Shown in pieces: positions 1 to 5,277 of a DNA stretch of 12,175 nucleotides; position 1 is the first letter of the stretch, and every line of letters begins with the position of its first letter. Source of the DNA: JBQTIP01 sp052388025 (GTDB lineage Bacteria; Actinomycetota; UBA4738; HRBIN12). The position numbers and the translations under genes are program-made. The notes under the pieces were generated by a model. The model worked only from the letters and a program-made list of their open reading frames with translations, searched no databases and was not told where the DNA came from. The DNA lies in assembly GCA_052388025.1 (NCBI GenBank), contig JBQTIP010000122.1, positions 1-12,175 of the forward strand, written 5' to 3'.

Positions 1-15
1 CGATACGCGGCCCCC

Positions 16-34
16 GGCCGTGGTGCACACGGCC
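16..34. terminator. GC-rich hairpin at window start
   Basis: A perfect 7-bp inverted repeat, GGCCGTG and CACGGCC, encloses a 5-base loop. It lies just before the tRNA promoter, so it could be the terminator of a gene to the left of the window. There is no T-tract, and GC-rich DNA makes short hairpins often, so this is only a candidate. I see nothing else in bases 1-42. Confidence 0.25.
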
Positions 35-42
35 CCACCGCG

Positions 43-71
43 TTGGCGCGGCTGGGGCTCGCTGCTAGCAT
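43..71 (+). promoter_or_regulatory. Promoter of the initiator tRNA gene
   Basis: A -35-like TTGGCG (43-48) and a -10-like TAGCAT (66-71) are separated by exactly 17 bases, the optimal spacing for the housekeeping sigma factor. The -10 box ends only five bases before the first base of the tRNA, so transcription should begin at or within one or two bases of the mature 5' end. Motif and spacing are seen directly; promoter activity is inferred. Confidence 0.55.
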
Positions 72-76
72 CGGTC

Positions 77-150
77 TGCGGGGTGGAGCAGTCCGGTAGC
101 TCGCTGGGCTCATAACCCAGAGGTCACAGGTTCAAATCCTGTCCCCGCGA
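77..150 (+). tRNA. Initiator tRNA-fMet (anticodon CAT)
   Basis: A full cloverleaf can be drawn: acceptor 77-83 with 143-149, D-stem GAGC/GCTC (86-89 with 99-102), anticodon stem CTGGG/CCCAG (104-108 with 116-120) with CAT at 111-113, T-stem ACAGG/CCTGT (126-130 with 138-142) and T-loop TTCAAAT. Three features mark it as the initiator rather than the elongator. There are three consecutive G-C pairs next to the anticodon loop (GGG/CCC), A11-U24 in the D-stem, and a weak end pair (U1 with G72) instead of a Watson-Crick pair. The discriminator is A at 150. The 3' CCA is not encoded, so it must be added by CCA-adding enzyme. The tRNA delivers formylmethionine to the ribosomal P site at translation initiation. 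Confidence 0.95.
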
Positions 151-156
151 CGAGGC

Positions 157-188
157 GGAACGGGGCGTCCGGATGGACGCCCCGTTCT
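157..188 (+). terminator. Hairpin terminator after tRNA-fMet
   Basis: A perfect 12-bp stem, AACGGGGCGTCC (159-170) with GGACGCCCCGTT (175-186), closes a GGAT tetraloop. It can be extended by one G-C pair and one G-T pair. It starts within ten bases of the tRNA 3' end, where a terminator is expected. Only a short mixed TTCTC follows rather than a T-run, as is common for terminators of high-GC actinobacteria. Confidence 0.7.
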
Positions 189-210
189 CGCATCCGGACC
201 TCCCGGCGGC

Positions 211-216
211 CAAGAT
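211..216 (+). promoter_or_regulatory. Possible -10 box for leaderless ZIP gene
   Basis: CAAGAT lies six bases before the GTG at 223. This is the distance at which transcription would start on the G of the start codon. No Shine-Dalgarno sequence precedes this GTG, which suits a leaderless mRNA. The -35 region is not recognisable. The same geometry is seen, with a better box, before the GTG at 5278. Confidence 0.3.
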
Positions 217-222
217 AGGCGC

Positions 223-951
223 GTGTTGGAGGCCGGCTTATGGGGGCTCATGGGCGGCTTCGCGCTGCTGCTCGGAGCGGTCATCGGGCTCGCGGTGCGC
301 GCCTCCCAGCGCGTCATCGGGATCGTCATGGCCTTCGGGTCCGGCGCGCTCATCAGCGCGGTCTCGTTCGATCTGACCGAGGAGGCCTTCCACCGAGCCG
401 GGCTCGACGCGGTCGCCGTCGGCCTCGCGGCCGGATCGGTGGCCTTCTTCGCCGCGGACTGGGTCGTCGATCGCCGCGGCGGGAACGACCGCAAACGCTC
501 CGGCGGACAGCAGGAGGAGGGGACGGCTCTCGCGATCGTGATCGGTTCCGTGATGGACGGCATCCCGGAATCGATCGCGATCGGCATCAGCCTCATTGAG
601 GGCGGATCGGTGGCCGTGCCGATCGTGATCGCGGTGTTCCTGTCGAACGTGCCCGAATCGCTCTCCGCCGCGACCGGTCTTCGGAAGGCGGGTCACTCCA
701 CCCGGTACGTGCTGGGCCTCTGGACGGGGGTCATGCTCATCTCCGCGGTCGCGGCGGCGGCCGGTCACGCGTTGCTGGGCGGCGCCTCGGAGAACGTGAT
801 CGCGAGCATCCAGTCCTTCGCCGCCGGTGCGATCCTCACGATGCTTGCCGACACGATGATGCCGGAGGCATTCCACCACGGAGGAAGCGTCGTCGGACTT
901 ATCACGGTGCTCGGGTTCGCGTTCGCCTTCTTCCTCTCGAGGCTCGCGTAG
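223..951 (+). CDS. ZIP-family divalent metal transporter
   Basis: A 242-residue hydrophobic protein with about seven to eight predicted membrane segments, a typical small bacterial ZIP carrier that would import zinc, iron or manganese across the cytoplasmic membrane. The two conserved metal-site helices are recognisable as DGIPES (112-117) and SNVPES (141-146). A short basic/polar loop (about 83-100) sits where ZIP proteins carry the variable loop between helices 3 and 4. A third conserved block, FAAGAILTMLADTMMPEAFHH (199-219), matches the late ZIP helices. In classical ZIPs the two motifs contain His (HNxPEG). Here Asp112 and Asn142 replace the histidines while Glu116 and Glu145 remain, so this is a divergent branch. 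The GTG start at 223 lacks a ribosome binding site and may be leaderless; an in-frame ATG at 250 is the alternative. The gene stands alone between the tRNA terminator and the next promoter. Metal specificity cannot be read from the sequence. Confidence 0.85.
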   Translation: MLEAGLWGLMGGFALLLGAVIGLAVRASQRVIGIVMAFGSGALISAVSFDLTEEAFHRAGLDAVAVGLAAGSVAFFAADWVVDRRGGNDRKRSGGQQEEGTALAIVIGSVMDGIPESIAIGISLIEGGSVAVPIVIAVFLSNVPESLSAATGLRKAGHSTRYVLGLWTGVMLISAVAAAAGHALLGGASENVIASIQSFAAGAILTMLADTMMPEAFHHGGSVVGLITVLGFAFAFFLSRLA

Positions 952-984
952 GCCGCCTCGGTTTCCCATCACGGCCGGCATGGT

Positions 985-990
985 TAGAAT
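985..990 (+). promoter_or_regulatory. -10 box upstream of cyclic-nucleotide-binding gene
   Basis: TAGAAT is a near-consensus -10 hexamer inside otherwise GC-rich DNA between the ZIP gene and the next gene. TTTCCC (962-967), 17 bases upstream, is a poor -35. Transcription from here would give a leader of about 60 bases before the GTG at 1059, which has a strong ribosome binding site. Confidence 0.4.
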
Positions 991-1058
991 CCGCCTGCGG
1001 CGGGTGAGGCGCGGGGCGGATGTGTCCCATACGCCGCGGCCGCGAGAGGAGGTCTAGG

Positions 1059-1481
1059 GTGGGGCTCAACGAGACCGCAGCGCAGCTTGCGAAGGTGCCC
1101 ATATTCTCCGGTTGCTCCAAGCGGGAGCTCTCGCTCATCGCCCGCGCGGCGAAGGAGGTGCGGCACCCGGAGGGAACCGTGATCGCGCGCGAGGGCGAGC
1201 GCGGCATCGGGTTCTTCCTCATCCTCCAGGGATCGGCGAAGGTCACGATCGGGGGCAAGACCAAGGCGAAGCTGGGCGCGGGCGACTTCTTCGGCGAGGT
1301 CGCGCTGCTCGACGGCGGACCGCGCACCGCCACCGTCACCGCGACCACGCCGCTCAAGCTCCTCGGCATCACCGGCTGGGTGTTCCGCGGCCTCCTCCAG
1401 GAGCATCCGACGATCGCGATCAAGACGCTCGAGTCGGTCGCCGGGCGGCTTCGCTCGGCGTCGAAGGCGGCGCCGGTCTAA
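1059..1481 (+). CDS. Stand-alone cyclic-nucleotide-binding domain protein
   Basis: A 140-residue protein made almost entirely of one Crp/cNMP-binding beta-barrel domain. After a short helix (LAKVPIFSGCSKREL, 10-24) come the characteristic strands HPEGTVIAREGE (36-47) and FFLILQGSAKV (52-62). The phosphate-binding cassette then reads FGEVALLDGGPRTATV (78-93). Gly79, Glu80 and Arg89 are the residues that in this family contact the ribose and the cyclic phosphate, so ligand binding looks intact. There is no DNA-binding helix-turn-helix and no kinase or channel domain. It is therefore a sensor module acting through a partner, not a Crp transcription factor. The GTG start at 1059 is chosen because AGGAGG (1047-1052) lies six bases upstream. 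An upstream in-frame ATG at 1020 has no such site and adds an Arg-rich tail. The hydrolase gene begins 21 bases downstream, so the two may be co-transcribed. The partner is unknown. Confidence 0.85.
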   Translation: MGLNETAAQLAKVPIFSGCSKRELSLIARAAKEVRHPEGTVIAREGERGIGFFLILQGSAKVTIGGKTKAKLGAGDFFGEVALLDGGPRTATVTATTPLKLLGITGWVFRGLLQEHPTIAIKTLESVAGRLRSASKAAPV

Positions 1482-1502
1482 CCCCGCGCCTCGCCGCCCC
1501 GT

Positions 1503-2276
1503 GTGAGCCGGCTCCACCGCCCCGACGGTTGCCGGCTCTATTACGAGACCCACGGTCCTGCCGGCGCCGAGCCCCTGGTGCTGCTGGAGGGCCTCGGCGG
1601 CGACATCCCGGGATGGCGCAGGAACATCCGGCACCTGGCCGCAGAGCTCTTCGTGGTCGCTTACGACTTCCGGGGGAATGGCCGCTCGGACGCGCCGGAC
1701 GAGCCCATGACGATGGCCACGTTCGTCGATGACACCGTCGCGCTCCTCGACGAGCTGGGGCTCGCGAGCGTCCACATGTACGGCCAATCGTTCGGGGGCA
1801 TGGTGACCCAGGAGCTCGCGCTCGCGCATCCGGGCCGCGTCCGATCGCTCGTGCTCGCCTGCACGCACGCGGGCGGGAAGCACGTCGTACGGTCGGAGGC
1901 GAAGGTGCCCAAGGACAAGCCGTATCTGGCGCTCTACTCACCCGGGTTCGCGGAGGAGCACCCCGACCACGTCGCCGAGGACATCCTGGTGGGGAGCCAG
2001 AGCCCGCAAAAGCCGCACGCGGGCCGACGGCAGTGGGAAGCGATGCAGGGATTCGACGCGTACGAGCGACTTCCCGAGCTCGGGGTGCCGACGATGATCT
2101 TGCACGGCACCGAGGATCGTCTGGTCTCGGTGGAGAACGCGAGGGTGCTCGCCGATCGGATCCCGGGCGCGGAGCTCCTCCTCTTGGAGGGCGCGGGACA
2201 CGTCTACCACTCCGAGCAGCCGGAGCGAGCCGACGCGGCCGTGCTCGACTTCATCCGGAGGAACGCTCGTGGCTGA
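1503..2276 (+). CDS. Alpha/beta hydrolase
   Basis: A 257-residue single-domain alpha/beta-hydrolase-fold protein with a complete catalytic triad: Ser96 in the nucleophile elbow GQSFGG (94-99), Asp205 in HGTEDRLVS (201-209) and His233 in GAGH (230-233). The oxyanion-hole region LEGLGG (28-33) and the fold-typical YDFRGNGRS (54-62) are also present. No signal peptide is seen, so it should be cytoplasmic. The family includes esterases, lactonases, haloperoxidase-like enzymes and C-C hydrolases. The substrate cannot be deduced; the overall pattern resembles the 3-oxoadipate enol-lactonase/haloperoxidase-like group. The start GTG at 1503 has no obvious ribosome binding site. Its 3' end overlaps the next gene by 8 bases, and a ribosome binding site for that gene (GGAGGA, 2257-2262) lies inside this coding region, so the two are probably translationally coupled. 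Confidence 0.85.
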   Translation: MSRLHRPDGCRLYYETHGPAGAEPLVLLEGLGGDIPGWRRNIRHLAAELFVVAYDFRGNGRSDAPDEPMTMATFVDDTVALLDELGLASVHMYGQSFGGMVTQELALAHPGRVRSLVLACTHAGGKHVVRSEAKVPKDKPYLALYSPGFAEEHPDHVAEDILVGSQSPQKPHAGRRQWEAMQGFDAYERLPELGVPTMILHGTEDRLVSVENARVLADRIPGAELLLLEGAGHVYHSEQPERADAAVLDFIRRNARG

Positions 2277-3195
2277 AGTACGTCAGGAGGTCGAAGCGCT
2301 TGCAGCCGAGCGCGAGGAACGACGCGCCGCGAGGGACTTCGCGGCCGCCGACGCGCTTCGCGACCGCATCGCCGAGCTTGGCTTCCGCGTCGTCGACTCC
2401 CCGCAGGGCCCGCGACTGGAGCCGCTGGAGGCCGAGCCGCTCGCCGGCCCGCGGCGCCTCTCGCCCGAGGAGGTCACGTCGGTGCTGGATGACCCGCCGA
2501 CCGCGGACATCTCTGTGCAGTGGGTGGTGCAGGGGTGGCCGGAGGACGTCGTTCGGGGGGTCTCGTCGTTCCGCCGCTTCGAGGGCGATCGCCTCGTGCA
2601 GCACGTCGTGGTGGACGCGGCCGGGGTCGACGCGGACGTGTGGCCGAACGGCGTCGAGGTCGTCCCGCTCGCGGACGACCCCGGCTGGGGCGCCGCACGC
2701 AACTGCGGGCTCCGGCGGGCGACGGGGCGCGTCGTCGTCGTCGTCGACGGCTCCGTCGAGGCGACCGGCGACGTCTTCGGCCCGTTGGAGGCGACGCTCG
2801 CCGATCCCGCGATCGGGGTGGCCGGCCCGTTCGGCATCGTCACGGCAGATCTTCACGAATTCCACGAGTCCGACGGTCCCGAGGTCGACGCGATCGAGGG
2901 CTACCTGATGGCCTTCCGCCGCGAGGTGCTCGCCTCGGCCGGTTTCTTCGACGAGAAGTTCAGGTTCTACCGGACGGCCGACATCGAGTACTCGTTCCGC
3001 GTGAAGGACCAGGGGCTGAAGGCGGCCGTCGTGCCCGTTCCGGTGACGCGGCACGAGCACCGCATGTGGGCGAACACGCCGGAGGGCGAGCGTTCGCGCC
3101 TGTCGAAGCGCAACTACTACCGGTTCCTCGATCGGTTCCGCGGGCGCCTGGACCTGTGTGTCGGCGCCGGGCCGGCCGGCGCCGGGGACGGCTAG
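2269..3195 (+). CDS. GT2-like glycosyltransferase with N-terminal CysRS-tail domain
   Basis: A 308-residue protein of two parts. Residues about 7-51 read like the extreme C-terminal tail of cysteinyl-tRNA synthetase: a charged helix, then RDFAAADALRDRI (22-34), ELGF and the hallmark DSPQGPR (43-49). Residues about 79-270 resemble a family 2 glycosyltransferase of the GT-A fold. They include a first strand (ISVQWVV), the DDPGWGAARNCGLRRATG block (136-153) typical of GT2 enzymes, the strand VVVVVDGS (155-162) where GT2 enzymes carry the metal-binding DxD, and GYLMAFRREVLASAGFFDEKF (211-231). DIEYSFRVKDQG (238-249) follows, where the catalytic Asp/Glu normally sits. The DxD is degenerate (Asp160-Gly-Ser162). 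No membrane segment is visible. The GTG start is supported by GGAGGA six bases upstream and overlaps the hydrolase end. The stop TAG shares bases with the stop of ftsH on the other strand. Sugar donor and acceptor are unknown, and it may even be a non-catalytic relative. Confidence 0.75.
   Translation: MAEVRQEVEALAAEREERRAARDFAAADALRDRIAELGFRVVDSPQGPRLEPLEAEPLAGPRRLSPEEVTSVLDDPPTADISVQWVVQGWPEDVVRGVSSFRRFEGDRLVQHVVVDAAGVDADVWPNGVEVVPLADDPGWGAARNCGLRRATGRVVVVVDGSVEATGDVFGPLEATLADPAIGVAGPFGIVTADLHEFHESDGPEVDAIEGYLMAFRREVLASAGFFDEKFRFYRTADIEYSFRVKDQGLKAAVVPVPVTRHEHRMWANTPEGERSRLSKRNYYRFLDRFRGRLDLCVGAGPAGAGDG
3163..3183. terminator. Hairpin between convergent genes, inside glycosyltransferase 3' end
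   Basis: A perfect 8-bp inverted repeat, GGCGCCGG and CCGGCGCC, with a 5-base loop encodes part of the Gly/Ala-rich tail of the glycosyltransferase-like protein. It lies nine bases beyond the ftsH stop on the minus strand. No intergenic space exists between the two convergent genes, so this is the only local candidate for a terminator, possibly acting in both directions. No T-tract is present on either side. Confidence 0.35.
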
Positions 3196-5180
3196 TTCTC
3201 CTCGGTGGCGACCGTTACGGCGGGACCCGAGGTCTGGCCGTTCCCGGCGGTCGCGAGCTCTCTCGCCTCCTCGGGCGTCGGGATCGGCTTGGTTCCTTCC
3301 ACGTACTCGCTTAGGTCCTTGCCCTCAATGACCTCCTGGATCATCAGAAGCTCCGAGAGACGGTCGAGCACGTCGCGCTGCGCCACGAGGGCTTCGCGGG
3401 CCCGGTCGTGCGCCTCGTTGACCAGGCGGGTGACCTCCTCGTCGACGATCTGGGCCATCGCGTCGGACATCTCCTGGCGCTCGCCGGGGAAGAGGACCCG
3501 GCCATCGGAGCCACGGAACCCGTCGTGCCCGAACGACAGCGGCCCGACCTTGTCGCTCATGCCGTACTCCGTGACCATGGCGCGCGAGATCTCGGTCGCT
3601 CGCTCGAGGTCGTTCTGGGCCCCGGTGGAGATCTGATCGAAGCAGATCTCCTCGGCGGTGCGGCCTCCGAGCAGGATCGCGAGCCGGTCCTGCAGCTCCG
3701 GCTCGGTCAGAAGGTAGCGATCCTCGAGCGGGCGCTGCATGGTCATGCCGAGAGCGGCCGCGCCGCGGGGGATGATCGAGACGCGGTGCACCGGGTCGGC
3801 GGTAGGGACCGCCAGCGCGACGAGCGCGTGCCCCATCTCGTGCTTGGCCACGATCTCGCGCTCCTTCTCGGACATGACCCGGCTCTTGCGCTCCAGCCCG
3901 GCCACGCCGCGGTCGATGGCCTCCTCCAGCTCCGCCATCGTCACGGTGTCCTTCTCCCGGCGGGCCGCGAGAAGGGCGGCCTCGTTAACGACGTTCGCCA
4001 AGTCGGCGCCGGTGAACCCCGGGGTACGGGCGGCGAGGACCTTGAGGTCCACGCTAGGATCCAAGGCCACTCCGCGCACATGAATCCGGAGGATCGCCTC
4101 GCGTCCCCGCAGGTCCGGCCGGTCGACCACGACCTGGCGATCGAAGCGGCCCGGGCGGACCAGCGCCTGGTCGAGCACGTCCGGCCGGTTGGTCGCGGCC
4201 ATGATGATGACGCCCTTCGATGAGTCGAACCCATCCATCTCGACCAGTAGCTGGTTCAGCGTTTGCTCGCGCTCGTCGTGGCCCCCGAACCCGGCGCCCA
4301 TGCCGCCCATGCGTCCCTTCCCGATCGTGTCGAGCTCGTCGAGGAACACCAGCGCCGGCGCCTTCTCCTTGGCCTGGTTGAACAGCTCTCGCACCCGGGC
4401 CGCCCCGAGCCCCACGAACATCTCCACGAACTCCGAGCCCGACATGAAGAAGAACGGCACGTTCGCCTCGCCCGCCACCGCCCGCGCGAGCAGGGTCTTG
4501 CCGCAACCGGGCGGCCCGAGCAGCAAGACACCCTTCGGGATGCGGCCGCCGAGGCGCTGATACTTCTTCGGGTTCTTCAGGAAGTCGACGATCTCCCGCA
4601 GCTCGTCGGTGGCCTCATCGAGGCCGGCCACGTCCGCGAACGTCGTCTTCATCTCCTTGCGGTCGTAGATCTTCACCTTGTTGCGCCCCAGGTTCAGCGC
4701 CGTCGCGGCGCCGCCGCTCATGCGCCGGATCAGGAAGAACCACAGGAACCCGAACAGGAGGAGCGGCCCGACCCAGCCGATCAAGAGCCCCGCGAGCCCG
4801 TTCGGCTGGGAGAACGTGTACTGGATGTCCTTCTCCTCGAGAAGGGTCTGGAGGGGCTCGGAGTCGAAGTTGGCCGGCACGGTCGCGGAGAACGCGGTCT
4901 CGCCGGCGCCGCCTTCGAACGTTCCCGTGACGTCGGTGCTCGAGATGTTCACCCTCCCGACGATCCGGTCCTGCTCGACGTTGTCGATGAACTCGGAGTA
5001 CGGGATCGACTGCCGGCGCGGGGCGTTCAGGTAGTTGAAGAGGATGAGGACGACGAGGAACCCCACGATGTAGAGCCAGGGCGAGTAGCGGAATCGGCGA
5101 GCGCCGTCGCCGGAGGGGGCCCCACCTCCTCCGCCCATATCCCATCCGGTCCAGCGACCACGCTTCTTGTTGTCGGCCAT
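3192..5180 (-). CDS. ftsH: FtsH membrane-bound ATP-dependent zinc protease
   Basis: A 662-residue FtsH, the hexameric AAA+ protease that extracts and degrades membrane and regulatory proteins at the cytoplasmic membrane. Order of parts: Gly-rich N-terminus (1-32), membrane segment 1 (about 34-50), extracytoplasmic FtsH domain (about 56-125), membrane segment 2 (about 130-151) and the AAA+ module. The AAA+ module has Walker A GPPGCGKT (222-229), pore loop FVG (255-257), Walker B LVFLDE (277-282) and the second region of homology with Arg342 and Arg345. The peptidase domain has the zinc motif HEMGH (447-451), catalytic Glu448, and the third ligand Asp524 in GAQNDLERATE. Length is normal for the family. 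Common FtsH sequences read GTGKT, IDEID and HEAGH, so this is a variant type. The ATG at 5180 has GGGAG (plus-strand 5185-5189) four bases upstream. It is transcribed divergently from the molybdoenzyme gene across a 97-base gap in which I see no convincing minus-strand promoter. Its stop overlaps that of the convergent glycosyltransferase. Confidence 0.97.
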   Translation of the reverse strand: MADNKKRGRWTGWDMGGGGGAPSGDGARRFRYSPWLYIVGFLVVLILFNYLNAPRRQSIPYSEFIDNVEQDRIVGRVNISSTDVTGTFEGGAGETAFSATVPANFDSEPLQTLLEEKDIQYTFSQPNGLAGLLIGWVGPLLLFGFLWFFLIRRMSGGAATALNLGRNKVKIYDRKEMKTTFADVAGLDEATDELREIVDFLKNPKKYQRLGGRIPKGVLLLGPPGCGKTLLARAVAGEANVPFFFMSGSEFVEMFVGLGAARVRELFNQAKEKAPALVFLDELDTIGKGRMGGMGAGFGGHDEREQTLNQLLVEMDGFDSSKGVIIMAATNRPDVLDQALVRPGRFDRQVVVDRPDLRGREAILRIHVRGVALDPSVDLKVLAARTPGFTGADLANVVNEAALLAARREKDTVTMAELEEAIDRGVAGLERKSRVMSEKEREIVAKHEMGHALVALAVPTADPVHRVSIIPRGAAALGMTMQRPLEDRYLLTEPELQDRLAILLGGRTAEEICFDQISTGAQNDLERATEISRAMVTEYGMSDKVGPLSFGHDGFRGSDGRVLFPGERQEMSDAMAQIVDEEVTRLVNEAHDRAREALVAQRDVLDRLSELLMIQEVIEGKDLSEYVEGTKPIPTPEEARELATAGNGQTSGPAVTVATEEN

Positions 5181-5265
5181 GTCGCTCCCAATCTTCCCAT
5201 CCGCGTGTGACTTCGACAGCCGGCCGGCCCCCGTTCATGGCCCCGACCTGCCGAAGGCCCTGCCC

Positions 5266-5271
5266 TATGCT
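5266..5271 (+). promoter_or_regulatory. -10 box for leaderless molybdoenzyme gene
   Basis: TATGCT, a good -10 hexamer, ends six bases before the GTG at 5278, so transcription would start at the start codon itself. No Shine-Dalgarno sequence lies before this GTG. The -35 region (CCCGAC, 5242-5247) matches only weakly. This box is the main reason for choosing 5278 as the start of the gene. Confidence 0.45.
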
Positions 5272-5277
5272 GGCCCG

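Noticed and set aside
984..1883. Minus-strand open frame opposite the cNMP-binding and hydrolase genes
   Set aside because: Its composition is that of an antisense shadow, and no domain is visible. Both plus-strand genes have clear catalytic or binding motifs.
2731..2745. Five tandem GTC codons in the glycosyltransferase gene as a possible slippage repeat
   Set aside because: They encode a normal run of valines in a buried strand, and Val codons are mostly GTC or GTG here. In-frame repeats of this length are expected by codon bias.
5190..5195. AAGATT on the minus strand as -10 box of ftsH
   Set aside because: Transcription from it would start inside the ribosome binding site of ftsH, which makes the two signals incompatible; no better candidate was found.
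5167..5277. Earlier start for the molybdoenzyme
   Set aside because: It would overlap the ftsH start and add a non-conserved leader. The GTG at 5278 fits the -10 box and the first hydrophobic segment.
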